From Tribonema minus (taxonomy: Eukaryota > Sar > Xanthophyceae > Tribonematales > Tribonemataceae), in NCBI GenBank assembly GCA_017506865.1, contig JAFCMP010000024.1:124001-188000 (forward strand): 64,000 bases of DNA, read 5' to 3'. The notes beneath the pieces were generated by a model. That model was not told the DNA's origin. It made no database searches and saw only the letters and a list, made by a program, of their open reading frames with translations. The translations under genes and the position numbers were made by a program. Position 1 is the first letter of the stretch. Each line of letters begins with the position of its first letter. Below, piece after piece: positions 41,685-52,479 of the stretch.

Positions 41685-44600
41685 CTAAGCCGCTGCCTCC
41701 GACGCGACGCCGCCGCCGCCGGTCGCCGCGGACGCGAAAGCAGCGGCGGCGGCACCGCCCTTGCGCGCTGAGCGATGCGGGCTGTTGAGCAGCGCTGCAG
41801 TGGCGCCGCCGCCGCTGAGCGCCGCGTCCGCGCCGCCGCCGGCGACGTTCGCGAGGCGCCCGCGCAGCGGCGAGTGGCGGTGCCGCGGCGAGCCCACCGC
41901 GGCAGCAGCGGCAGCAGCAGCAGCGGCAGCAGCAGCAGCGCTCAGGCACTTCCCGCCGTGACGCTCCTCCTCCGCAACTGCCGCAACCGTCGCAGCGCCG
42001 TCGATGGCGGCGGCGGCGGCGAACGCGGCGGCCGCGGCGGCGGCGGTCGCGGGGCGCGGCGACGGCTGCTGCTGCCGCGCGCGCGTGGGGGTCGGCACGT
42101 CAATAGTCGGCGGCGGGCTCAGCGTTCTGGAGCTGGGGGCGGGGGTGGCGGCTGCGGTAGCTGTTGGCGTTGTGAAGGTTCTCATTGCGGACTGCTTGGC
42201 GAATACGGTGAAGCGGACGGGGTCGGAGTTGCGCCGGGGGGACGGGGTGGCGTTGGAGTCCAGACTCTGCAGGGTGGGGGAAGGGGGTAGAGGGGGGGGG
42301 GGGGGGGTCAGTCGTTGAAATCGAGTCAAATGCATTTCGGTCTTGAATTATTGAACCCGTGCCGGTGGTGGACAAGGGAGTGCACGACACGACACTTCGC
42401 CAAGTTTTTTCCGAACGACTGAAACGGACGCATGCTGTCAGCCGCGCCGTGCAGCATCAGTCACACGGTGACAAGGAAGTACCAGGTGCCACCTTTTATA
42501 CTAGTTGAAGCGAGGCACGCTGCGCATTCTGCCATCGTCGCTTGCACCCTAACTAACCACGCTTCTTGGCAAGAGTGCACGAGATGCCCACGACTGAGTT
42601 GAACATGCTGGTGCTTGTACAGGCTGCGCCGCGCACGCCAGCGGCGCGTCAGGTGCCTTTGCGCACAAGGCAATGTTCAGAGGAAGTTGCAGTGGGGCAG
42701 CTGCCCCTCGTGCCGTGCACGGTCTAACTCACACCCTCGGTCAAGCCCCTTGTTGTTTCGCAAAACGCACACATCATGCTCTCGATCGCACCTCAAAAGA
42801 TTATCGAAGTATGCAGATCAAGCACTCTCACCCGAGCGCGCCACCGCGCATGTGCGATGGCTACGTGAGGCCGTTGGCGCAGGTGCCCTTAATGGTTGCA
42901 ATGCAAACTCAGACTGTCAACACTCCTCAACAAATCACTGGACACATGTAGGAAAGGGAACTTTATGGACCACAGTAGCGCGTCTTCATCACTCAATACA
43001 GATGATAAAAATTGGGCTAAATGGACCACTGTGTGTGCTCACCCTAGCGCTGCCACCGCGCATGGGCGACGACCACGTGGAGTCGTACTAGCGCAACTGC
43101 CCCTCACAGTCGCAACGCATACCTCAGAGACTTGCAACTGAACTTCAATAAACCGTTGAACTTTGGTAATATACTACGTACTGTAGTGTGTGCTCACCCA
43201 AGCGCTGCCACCGCGCATGGGCGACGACAAGTGGAGTCGTACTGGTGCAACTGCCCCTCACAGTCGCAACGCATACCTCAGAGACTTGCAACTGAACTGC
43301 AATAAACCGTTGAACTTTGGTAATATACTACGTACTGTAGTGTGTGCTCACCCGAGCGCTGCCACCGCGCATGGGCGACAACAAGTGGAGTCATACTGGC
43401 GCAGCTGCCCCTCTAGCCCCTCGATGCGTGCGAGCATTGCCTTGCAACCGAATCTCAACAAATTAGTGAACTTTGTAGACTACGGATTGTGAGAACTGCA
43501 ACAAATAGTTGAACTTGTATACTACTCACCCGAGCGCTGCCGCCGCGCATGGGCGAAGACCACGTGGAATCGTACTGGCGCAGCTGCCCCTCGAGCCCCT
43601 CGATGCGTGCGAGCAGCGTCTTGCAGCGGTCGTCGTGGTCCTTGGAGACGTCCTGCGACGCCGCAACCATGCGCTGAATCTCCGTGTTGGCGGCCTTCAG
43701 CTGCGCCTTGAGCGTCTTAGCGCACGTCTGGCGGCAAGGACACCGCAAATAAGGAGGATTGGGATTATGCAACGTGAAAAATAATTGCTATACTACTAGT
43801 CTAATACGTCCAACCATGCGCTGAATCTCCGTGTTGACGGCCTTCAGCTGCTATACTACTAGTCTAATACGTCCAACCATGCGCTGAATCTCCGTGTTGA
43901 CGGCCTTCAGCTGCGCCTTGAGCGTCTTGGCGCACGTCTGGCATGAAGAACGCGGTACATAAGGATCATCATGATTTTATGAATACTGCGGAAAAAAAGT
44001 GCTATGCCTCGATCATAAGCGGTGCCTCTGCCGCCACTCATTTACCTCTGACAAGGTTAAACCTTCAATGGCTTTGCAACACATCAACTTTTGTGATTTC
44101 AACCTTAAACTCAATTTGCCACTGACGACCTGTGCCTCCGCTTCTCGTGCTCCACCCCGACAGCAGCAGCAGCCTCAGACGCTGCAGCCGCGCCTCCGCT
44201 GCCAATTCTTCAACTTGAACTTCAGTTCTTGTTGCGATACTTCAACTTCATCACTGACGTGCGCCTCCCGCTTCTTGTGCTCCGCCGCTGACAGCAGCAG
44301 CAGCTCCAGGCCCTGCAGCCGCGCCTCCGCCGCAACTTCTTCAACTTTGACAATTTTAAACTTCAATCTCTTTGAAACTTCAACTTCAAATTCAAATTGT
44401 CACTGACCTGCGCCTCCCGCTTCTCGTGCTCCGCCCCCGACAGCAGCAGCTCCAGGCCCTGCAGCCGCGCCTCCGCCGCCGCCGACACGCCGCTCTTGGC
44501 GGCGGTGGCGGCGGCGGCGGCGGCGTCCGCGGCGGCGGCGGCGCGCTCGGCGACGGCGGCGCGCTGCAGCGCCGCGGCGATGTCGTTGCGCACTGCCGCC

Positions 44601-47600
44601 AGTTCGCTGCGCAGGGAGTGGATGGTGCGCTCTTTCTCCGCCACCAGGGCCTGCTTGTCAACAAAACAAGCGAGTGTGTGTCACTGTTTCGGTAGATCGT
44701 TCACTTCGGACGCCGCCCGCGCACCTGGGCGCGCATGAGTCCAGACACTCATCATGTGGCCTGCTGGCCTATGATGTCTGTACACAATTTTTCTCCCGTC
44801 GCGCACCAAGAAAAGCTTCACAACAACGAAATAGCATACAACATGTAGGATAGGTATCCAGAAAGAAGGCAACATACATACCTGCCCCTGCTTCAGCTGA
44901 GCGCGGAGGCTGGCAGGGCCTTGCTCGCGCGCCTTCTTTGCCTCCGCCACCAAGCAGTCCCTGTCAATCTGCAGACCCTCGAGCTCTTCTTCAAGAACGC
45001 GCTCGCACTCTTGAAGTTCAGCCGCGTGGCGCCGCTGCGCTGCATCCAGGCGCGCCTGTAACAGTTGCCAAGGGGGGGGGCGTCGTTGCGAATTCAGTGA
45101 CTTCTCTGCGACTGTCTATGAGAGCGGCTAGGCTGCTGTAACAGTCGTGGAGATGGGGTCAACGTTCGTTGTGAACTCAGCCATTTCTGTGCGGCACTTC
45201 ATATGCAATGCAGCGGCGCAGCTGATGGCGTGATTCGAGATTGTTGGCGCGCGTGCGCGTGCTGCAGGTGTCGTTGTGTGCACGAAACACGTGGAACAAC
45301 ATGGGGGTTCTCTGTGATCGTTGAGCAATGCTGCCTTGTGTGCCGTGGCCCTTTCGCTGCGCACCGCACGCAGGCTGTGTACATACCCTATACATGCCCT
45401 TTTTGTAAAGCGCAGGCACACGACGTGCCTGGAACAGCGGAGTTCATGCTGAGAGTGTTGGTTGAGCAGTGGTGCGTTGTGAACAGCATCACCACGCCCT
45501 TCACGTACTGAATTTACTTTAAAGTACACCCGGGAGGGAGCTGCACACGATGTACCTGGAACAGCGCGGAATTCCTGTTGAGAGCGTTGAGCAATGCTGC
45601 CTTGTGCACGGCGTCCTTCTCGCTGAGCGCTGCGCGCAAACGCGCGTCGTAGTCTTGGTACTGGCGCCGCGCCTCCGCCCTGAGCTCGCGCTCTTTCTCA
45701 CGGTGCACCTGCGCACGAGCGTTCAAAAGAGGCGGCGGGTAAGACACTGCCGTCAGTTCAACAATGGTTTTGACGACATGTGCGCGATAAATTTCTTTGC
45801 ACAAGAGAGAAAACGTAGACTCCGCCCTAAGCTCGCGCTCGTTCTCGCGGTGCACCTGCGCACAGGGGCGTTTACAAGGGGTGACGGGTGAGAAAATCCC
45901 TCGTTAACTTTTGCGGAAAAACTGCCATGATGGCTTGAGGTCAGCAATGGTTTCAACGACGCGTGCGCGGTCAAGTTGGCCGTACAAGCAAAAGCGCGAG
46001 CTCCGCTCTGAGCTCGCGCTCTTTCTCGCGGTGCACCTGCGCAGGGGGCGTTCGCGAGGGGCGGCGGGCTGGCGAATAGCAGATCAGCGAGCGTGTAGCT
46101 GTAGGTCAAGCAGCGCATGCTGCCAGCCGTCACAAGACGACGACAGACTCCCTTGGGAAATCCCTCAATACATTTTGCGGTGGCTGCACAGCTCTTGAGG
46201 CCAGCAGTGGTGTCAACGACGTGTGCGCTGTGAAGTCGGCCAAACAAGACAAGAAGTGTGGGCTACGTCTGAGCACCTGCGGTGTGCAGCTGCACACGGG
46301 GCCTTCGCAAATCATTCTGGACAGACAGAGGCGTTTGGCGCAGTCTCTGAAAATGTGATCTCGAACAAGGCGATCGCAATGGAGCTCGCGCTCTGTCTCT
46401 CAGTGCGCCTGCGCCTGAGTCACTCGTGGACTCGGCAATTCGTGAGTTGGACATTGTACCCCCAGGAGGGTGGGGGATAGGGTTAGGGCTACGCTGCATC
46501 TGCGCAGATGTGTGTACCCGTGATCGTTGCGCATTGCTACTTTGACAAGTGCGTACATGAAAGGTTTAGCGCCACATATTTTGGTGTACACGAAGCATCG
46601 CATTCTATGACTGCCAGCATAATATACATCAATGATGATCAGTTTCTTGACAAAAAAATCAATGCACGACACATGCAGACGTGCGCAGCACAACATCATG
46701 CAAATATTCTGTCGGTTGTGCTTGCAATAACCGTCTGGGCTAAGGTTAGGGTTTGGCTAGGGCTAGGTGTAGGTCAACCGCGCTCACCGTGCATAGATTG
46801 TCGACGTGCTTGAGCGTGAGGTGTTCCATGGAGCGGCGGGCCGCGTCCCGTGCCGCGCACGCCGCGTCGCGCTCTGCAATGGCGGCCGTTCGATCCCTGG
46901 TGATAGAGCACGGGCAGAAGCAAGCACCTCCGCTGTCGGATACTTCGAAGTACTTCTATGTACTGGGCCCAATGATCAGCTGCTCGTGATGATGGTGTAT
47001 TCATCAGTGTAGGTGGGTATATGCGTACATGTGGGTATGTATGCATGCCGTGTGTGTAGGCAGGTATATGTACACGTGGGCATGTATGTATGCCGTGCCG
47101 CACACGCTGCGTCGCGCTCCGCGATAGCGGCCGCCCGATCCCTGGTGATGCAGCCGGCAGAAGCAAGCACCCCCACTGTCAGATATGTACTGGGCCCAGG
47201 AAAGGCAAGCACCACCGCTCTCAGATATGCCCTGGGCCCGGGGATCACATTGTAGGTTGCACTTCAAGTACTAGATGCTTACTAGTTGCGTTATTTGTAA
47301 GTGTACGCTTCGGAGGACACAGGGGTCCAGACACTTTGCCGATGCAGCATGCCTGCGGGGAGGTCCCCCAACTGATGTGCGTTTGTGTGTGATGCTACGT
47401 TGCGTGTGAGGCAATACATCTCAGTACCTGACTAGATGCATACCTCAAATTTGAATAGAAGAACTTCTTTTCTTCTTAAAAGTATACTACTGATGCATTT
47501 CCTATGCATATGAGGTAATGCTCTATCATACGTGATGCTATGCACCACTGTAGCTGACACATCATATATTGCAGGTGGACCGACTACATAGAGAAGGAGG

Positions 47601-50600
47601 TAGGCAATGGCAGAAAACTGACATCTAGCACAACGACCAAGGTGGCGGCCGCCTGTTGGGGCGCGGGAATTTAGGCACAATGTGAAGGGCGCAAGGGCAC
47701 TTGTCTGCCAATGCACCGGCAAGAATGCCGGAGGCCCATCATAACCGATGGGCCTCCATTGAAGTCTCCCTCATTGAAAGGCACACTGGTGGCACGCGCG
47801 AGCGGGGGGGCGGGCCCCCCTGCCGCAGCTGCAGTATGTATGTAGTAGGAGGTGTGGCAAGTAGTGGTGCGTATGAAGTTCAAGTAACGTATGCATCTAG
47901 TAGAGAGTGTAGGTATGAGTGAAAGGGGTAGGTATGTAGTAGAGGTGGTATGCATGTAGCAAGGGGATCATGTATGTGACGTGTACGGTTTTAGGTGGCA
48001 TGGCATGTACATACACTTCTGTCGCCGAAAGGGCCCGGCGGCGTGGTGCCGCTGCACTGCTACTTCAAGTTATTGGTCATCAACTTTGAAGTCCTGTACT
48101 TCAACAGAGAATGCAGCGCGCGGCTCAGCGCGTCGTCCGTGACCTCGTAGAAGCGCACGACGTCCATGAAGGACACGGCAGCGTGGTGCTGAGCGCTGAA
48201 GCGGTCGCGTTGCACTGCGACTTCAACTGTCGAAGTAAAGTATTGTGATTGAAGTGAGAACAGCGCTCACCTCACGGCCGCGCCTGTGACCCCGTAAAAG
48301 CGCACGACGGCGTTGAAGGACACGGCGGCGTGGTGCTGAACGCTGAGGCGGTCGCGGCACTCCTGGTGTGCCATCTACTTGTCAATTTTTGCGGTCAATA
48401 AAATTCACAAGTACTGTACTTCATGCGCGCATCTCACGGCCGCGTCTGTCACGCCGTAGAACCGCACGACGTCGTTGAAGGACACGGCGGCGTGGTGCTG
48501 AGCGCTGAAGCCATCGCGTCACGACACATTGCACTCCTGCTTTGGTCAAGCTTTGCAGTCAGCTACCGCAACTTGGTCCACAAGCGAGGAACACAGTGAA
48601 AATGAGCACACCTCACGGGTCCGTCACTCCGTAAACCGCACGACGTAGTTGAAGGACATGGCGGCGTGGTGCTGAGCGCTAAAGCGTTTGCGGCGCCACT
48701 TCAAGTTATGCAGTCAGCAAATTCTGAGTCAGGTACTTCAAACAAGAATGCAGCGCGCACCTCACAGCCGCGTCCGTGACTCCATAAAAGCGCACGACGC
48801 GTTGAAGGACACGGCGGCGTGGTGCTGAGCACTGAGGCGGTCGCGGCGCCGCTCCTCATTACACTGCTACTTCAACTTGAAGTACTGTACTTCATGTACA
48901 CACCTCAGCGCGCCCCATCCGTGACCCCGTAGAAGCGCACGACGTCGTTGAAGGACACGGCGACGTGGTGCTGAGCGCTTCAACTTGAGATTATGCAGTC
49001 AACAACTTGAAGTACTGTACATCATGTGCGCACCTCAGCGCCCCATCCGTGACTCCATAAAAGCGCACGACGTCGTTGAAGGACACGGCGGCGTGGTGCT
49101 GAGCGCTGAAGCGGTCGCGGCGCTCTTCGTCGCGCTCCGCGAGCGCGCGCCTCAGGCGGCCACGGCGGTGAATCGGCTCAGACAGCCGCAGCAGGCAGCG
49201 CAGCAGGGAGAAGCCGCGGCGCGCCTGTAAAGGGAGTCACCAAAGTTGAAGTGCATGTTGTTGCTGGTGAGTTGAAGTTGAAGTTTGGCTCCGCGAGCGC
49301 GCGCCTCAGGCGGCCGCGCCGGGGCATGGCCCGGTCGCGCGCAGCAGGCAGCGCAGCAGGGAGAAGCCGCGGCGGGCCTGCGGTGGGAGTCATAGTTGAA
49401 GTGCATAGTTATGATAGTTGAAGTGCATAATTTTGGTGAGTCAAAGGTGAACTTAAGCTTTACGAGGCTATGACTCGTTTGGCACAAACCGCCGGCTGCA
49501 GTGTGAGTCAAGGGTGAAGTTTACTAGAGGGGCGTCCGACAGTGCATGGCGCAGGGTATGAGGCAGCGACGCTCTGGCGTTGAGCGCTGCTGCTGTAGCG
49601 TTCGCGTGGCGTGCAGTGCTGGCGTGCAGTGTTGTTGCGCGCGTCAAGCGCCGACCAGGCGGCGCCCATGAGAGCGAGAACCAGCAGAGTGCTAGGTGAG
49701 CCAAAGTGCACTCTTGAAGTGATGAGTCATACGGCAAGGGCGATTGTATTGTCGCGCTTGCCGTGTTTTCACGCTTAGGTTGATGAAGTGCAGTTGAAGT
49801 TTAGCTTCATGACACGTTTTCCTGTCGTGCTGCTGCTGCGGCAGCCAATCCGCACCAGCCTGTGCACCTCTGCCGCCCTGCACTTTCAAGTGCCGCACGC
49901 CTCTGCCGCTCCCCGCCCTCACCCCGCTTCACACAGTTGAGCGGCTGCTCATGCGACGCGTTGCTCGGCAGACTCGCGCTGCTGCGCACCGTCAGCATGA
50001 CTGGCCTTCTCCTTCGCTGCATGCTCTCGCTGGCGCTCTTGCACTGATAGCACGTGCCGCTACTTCAGTCGAAGTATTGAACTGGAGCAGCCGCCAGTCT
50101 GCCAGTTCCCTCTCGCACTCAAGCGCTGCCTTCGCGTGCATGGGCCCCTCCATGCTGATGCGCCGCGTGTGCGCGCAACATCAACGTCCACAGCAAAATT
50201 CCGAAACCAAGCATGTCTGCTTAACGATCTGGGCCGTCAACAAAGGCGGTATCATAGCTCGTGCGCTCATGCGTGCGCTGCCTTCCGCACAATTCATCTG
50301 AGCCTGCCAACGGCAGCCCTCGACTATGCACCACCGCTGCCAATGGCACCATGCTCCGACACGTCACATTTTATGATGCGCAGATCACAACTTCAAACAT
50401 GCACACTGCATTGCACAGAGATCCCTCGCCCGTGCGCTGTCGGCCTCAATGGTCTCCCGCAGCTCCCCCTGCACGCGGGCGCGCGCACAAACTTCAACCT
50501 TCCAAACTTCAACAACTGCACAACTTCAAACGTCTACAGCGATCCCTCACCCGCGCGCCGTCGGCCCCGATGGTCTCCCGCAGCTCCCCCTGCACGCGCG

Positions 50601-52479
50601 CGCGCGCCGCTGCCGCCACGCGCTCGCGCCGCGCCCCCGCCGCCGCCGCCGCCGCCCGCGCCACCGCGCCGCGCGGCGGCGGCACCAGCACGATGGACGG
50701 GCAGTAAGGGCGCAGGCACGCGGGCGCGTAGATGCCGCTGTAAGGGTGACGTGCCTCGCCCCAACGTAACCCTAGCCCTAGGGTTTGTTCGAGGCGGGCC
50801 AGCGCGGCGGCGACACGCGGGGCGTGCGCGCGGCGTGCTGCGCGCGCGCGGCGGCGCAGCGCCTTGGCGGCTGCGAAGGCGCGGTGTCCGCGGAGCGTCG
50901 CCTGCGCGCGCGGAAGTGTTGAAGTTTCATTGTGAGAAAGCTGAACGAGTGCATGATGGCAGTTTAAGAACGGCTGCAGTTGAAGTACAAGCGCCTTGGC
51001 GGGGCAAAGAGGCGGTGGCCGCGGAGCGTCGCCTGCGTGCGCGCGTGCGTGTGAATGTTGAAGTTTCGTTGTGAAAAGGCTGAATTGAGTTCGTTGCGGT
51101 TTGAAGGGATGCAGGTGCTCGACACACACCGCTTTGCTCCTCTGATGCCAAGACAGCGGTTGAGCGAGTGCTCGCCTGCGCTCACAGTCACTCGATCATG
51201 GTTTAAATTCTGCAACTGTGCATGTACACCCTGTGCTGTTGTGAGAACTCTTGCTACTTTCAAAAACTTCTCGCAGGCGTTTTGGTACTGAACAGATTAA
51301 TTCACGGAAGCCTCTTTCACTTTCTAAAGCTGCTGCGTTTTGGATAAGCGACGAGGTAAAGCGCTCAAGCGCTTGCTGTCATCGCTGCTGTTTGTCGGAC
51401 GCGGAAGCAGGTGCTGGTGCGCCTCGTGTACGAGCCAATCAACCCTAACCCTAACCCTAATCCTAAACCCTATTTCTACGTGGTATGAACGCCCCAGATT
51501 TGCATACACGAACATGAAGCTGGCACAACACTCTTTGGCAAGTGCCGATAGTGTCCATCAGGCGGGTTCAGCCACGTGCGTGTAATGCACCGCTGAGTTT
51601 ATGCAAGAGAATGCAGTCTGCCTTAGGGTTAGGGTTAGCAGCAATGCGCTCAACAGTGGCGGGGATCAGCGCCTGCCACTGGTTGAGCATCGCCGCTCTC
51701 CGAAAGTGCTGAAGTGGGGAATGATGTATGAACACTGTGAGACGCTCACAGACCAGGTCAAAATTTGTTGCTGAGCAAACTACGCCTCCGACCTAATTCA
51801 GCATCTGTGCATCGAACATCGAATCAGTGAATTCTGTGCTTGTTTTAAGTTCACATAATCTTTGACCGCGAGCAAGTTGGAGGTGTGTAGCTTCATCTAG
51901 ATCTGCAGCATATCGAGAGAATGCTTATCATCATTCAACAAATTGAGCTAAAATCAAGTTTCAAGGCGATCCTCAACTCACCTCGTCCTCGGGTGCCAGG
52001 CTCATGTACAGCCAAGCCGCCGAGGCCAGGCATGCCACCCTTGGCCAGCTCCAGTAGATGACCGCCACGCCCCGGATGAACCATCTTCCCCACATGCTAC
52101 AGGCATCCTGCTCATTCGCCTTCCGCAGCCCGCTGACCCATCGCGTCACCGCGCCTTGCGCATCCCACGTGAGAAGGGTCACCGCAGAGACGCCAACAAA
52201 GGTGAGGGCGACGTTGGCTTTCCTGAAACCTAGCAGCGCTTCACGAGTGCTGCTGGGCGTAGCCTCAGCGTGCAAGTTGGCGCAGAAGGTCTCGCTGTCG
52301 GTGGCCGAGGCGTGCGAGTGGCTGCAATGGACGAAGCTCCATAGCGCGAGCAGACCAGTGGTGCACAAAACAAACCAGTGGTCATCGCGAAGGCAGAGCA
52401 GCGCCACCAGGGAGTGGATAACGAATAACGCCGCGGACCATCGCCTCCAGGCAGGTGTATTCACCACCTTGAGCCGCAT
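41685..52479 (-). CDS. Large coiled-coil protein with membrane-spanning N-terminus and poly-Ala C-terminus
   Basis: Exons found (minus order): 52479-51982, 50901-50551, 49224-49034, 46896-46788, 45708-45556, 45055-44882, 44650-44408, 43727-43530, 42266-41685 (TAG). All joins are in phase, giving 832 aa. Exon 1 has three or four hydrophobic segments (SAALFVIHSLVALLCL, FVLCTTGLLALWSFV, NVALTFVGVSAVTLL, YWSWPRVACLASAAWLYM). Exon 2 is Arg/Ala-rich. Exons 4-8 are strong coiled coil: AAIAERDAACAARDAAR, EKERELRAEARRQYQDYDAR, QECERVLEEELEGLQ, EKERTIHSLRSELAAVRNDI and LKAQLKAANTEIQRM. The last exon has SP-rich and long poly-Ala tracts. One or more extra exons may lie at 49.5-50.2 kb. Exon 1 could also be its own gene, since its frame ends at TGA two codons past the donor. 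I do not recognise the family; a membrane-anchored cytoskeletal or flagellar linker is conceivable. Confidence 0.68.
42825..43405 (-). repeat. Four decayed donor-side copies of the 43530-43727 exon
   Basis: The exon's end, read on plus as ACTCACCCGAGCGCTGCC(G/A)C then CGCGCATGGGCGA, recurs at about 42829, 43042, 43198 and 43351 (true edge 43528), 150-213 bp apart. Each keeps a gtgag donor on the minus strand. The copies at 43042, 43198 and 43351 also share the following intron (ACTTCAAT..AACCGTTGAACTT). Confidence 0.9.
43795..43945 (-). repeat. Two decayed acceptor-side copies of the 43530-43727 exon
   Basis: The exon entry (plus: CAACCATGCGCTGAATCTCC, GTGTTG.CGGCCTTCAGCTGC, CTTGAGCGTCTT.GCGCACGT) recurs at about 43811-43852 and 43876-43945. 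Both are preceded by CTATACTACTAGTCTAATACG, so the two copies are themselves a tandem pair of about 64 bp. Confidence 0.88.
44125..44340 (-). repeat. Two decayed donor-side copies of the 44408-44650 exon
   Basis: The exon's last about 75 bases (plus: GCGCCTCCCGCTTCTCGTGC through CTCCAGGCCCTGCAGCCGCG) recur at about 44262-44335 and 44126-44200. The spacer introns carry CTTCAACTT/GTTGAAG words. Confidence 0.9.
45290..45500 (-). repeat. Two decayed donor-side copies of the 45556-45708 exon
   Basis: On the minus strand GCACAAGGCAGCATTGCTCA and TGTTCCA(G/C)|g recur at about 45355-45295 and, more diverged, at 45495-45425. Confidence 0.8.
45810..46420 (-). repeat. Three or four decayed acceptor-side copies of the 45556-45708 exon
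   Basis: The exon entry (plus: CGAGCTCGCGCTCTTTCTC then CGGTGCACCTGCGCA) recurs at about 45815-45865, 45995-46045 and 46378-46415, with a weaker one near 46255-46300. All lie upstream of the exon in transcript sense. Confidence 0.85.
47085..47155 (-). repeat. Decayed acceptor-side copy of the 46788-46896 exon
   Basis: The minus-strand sequence CACCAGGGATCG(A/G)(A/G)CGGCCGC, GAGCGCGACGC, TGCGCGGCACGG recurs about 240 bp upstream, then diverges. Confidence 0.85.
48120..48985 (-). repeat. Six decayed donor-side copies of the 49034-49224 exon
   Basis: The exon's last about 85 bases (plus: CACCTC..CGTCCGTGACCCCG, TAGAAGCGCACGACGTCGTT, GAAGGACACGGCGGCGTGGT, GCTGAGCGCTGAAGCGGTCG) recur six times, at about 48120, 48275, 48432, 48608, 48762 and 48900. 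The true edge starts at 49034. Spacing is about 130-175 bp. This is the longest series in the window. Confidence 0.93.
49288..49385 (-). repeat. Decayed acceptor-side copy of the 49034-49224 exon
   Basis: On plus, GCTCCGCGAGCGCGCGCCTC and CAGGCAGCGCAGCAGGGAGA match the 5' half of the exon. The copy keeps a CGCAG acceptor, but its frame is closed by a TGA and it stops where the exon's middle would begin. Confidence 0.88.
50420..50490 (-). repeat. Decayed donor-side copy of the 50551-50901 exon
   Basis: On plus, CCCTCGCCCGTGCGCTGTCG then GGTCTCCCGCAGCTCCCCC repeats the exon's last about 55 bases and donor (GAGCTGCGGGAGACCAT ... GCGCG). Confidence 0.88.
51000..51062 (-). repeat. Decayed acceptor-side copy of the 50551-50901 exon
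   Basis: On plus, GCGCCTTGGCGGGGCAAAGA then GGCGGTGGCCGCGGAGCGTC, GCCTGCGTGCGCGCG and TGTTGAAGTTTCGTTGTGA repeats the exon entry at 50860-50901 and its upstream intron. Confidence 0.88.
51440..51476. repeat. Interstitial telomere-like CCCTAA tract
   Basis: Tandem AACCCTAACCCTAACCCTAA and a CCTAAACCC end lie in the long intron between exons 1 and 2 of the coiled-coil gene. A TTAGGG pair follows at 51623-51636. Confidence 0.85.

Noticed and set aside
48120-49115. CRISPR-like array of regular repeats
   Set aside because: Repeat units are 85-base exon fragments with diverged spacers and splice sites in a eukaryotic gene; not short palindromic repeats with unique equal spacers.
50136-51074. 312-aa plus-strand ORF
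   Set aside because: Antisense of a GC-rich exon with splice sites and echoes on the minus strand; no motif in this frame.
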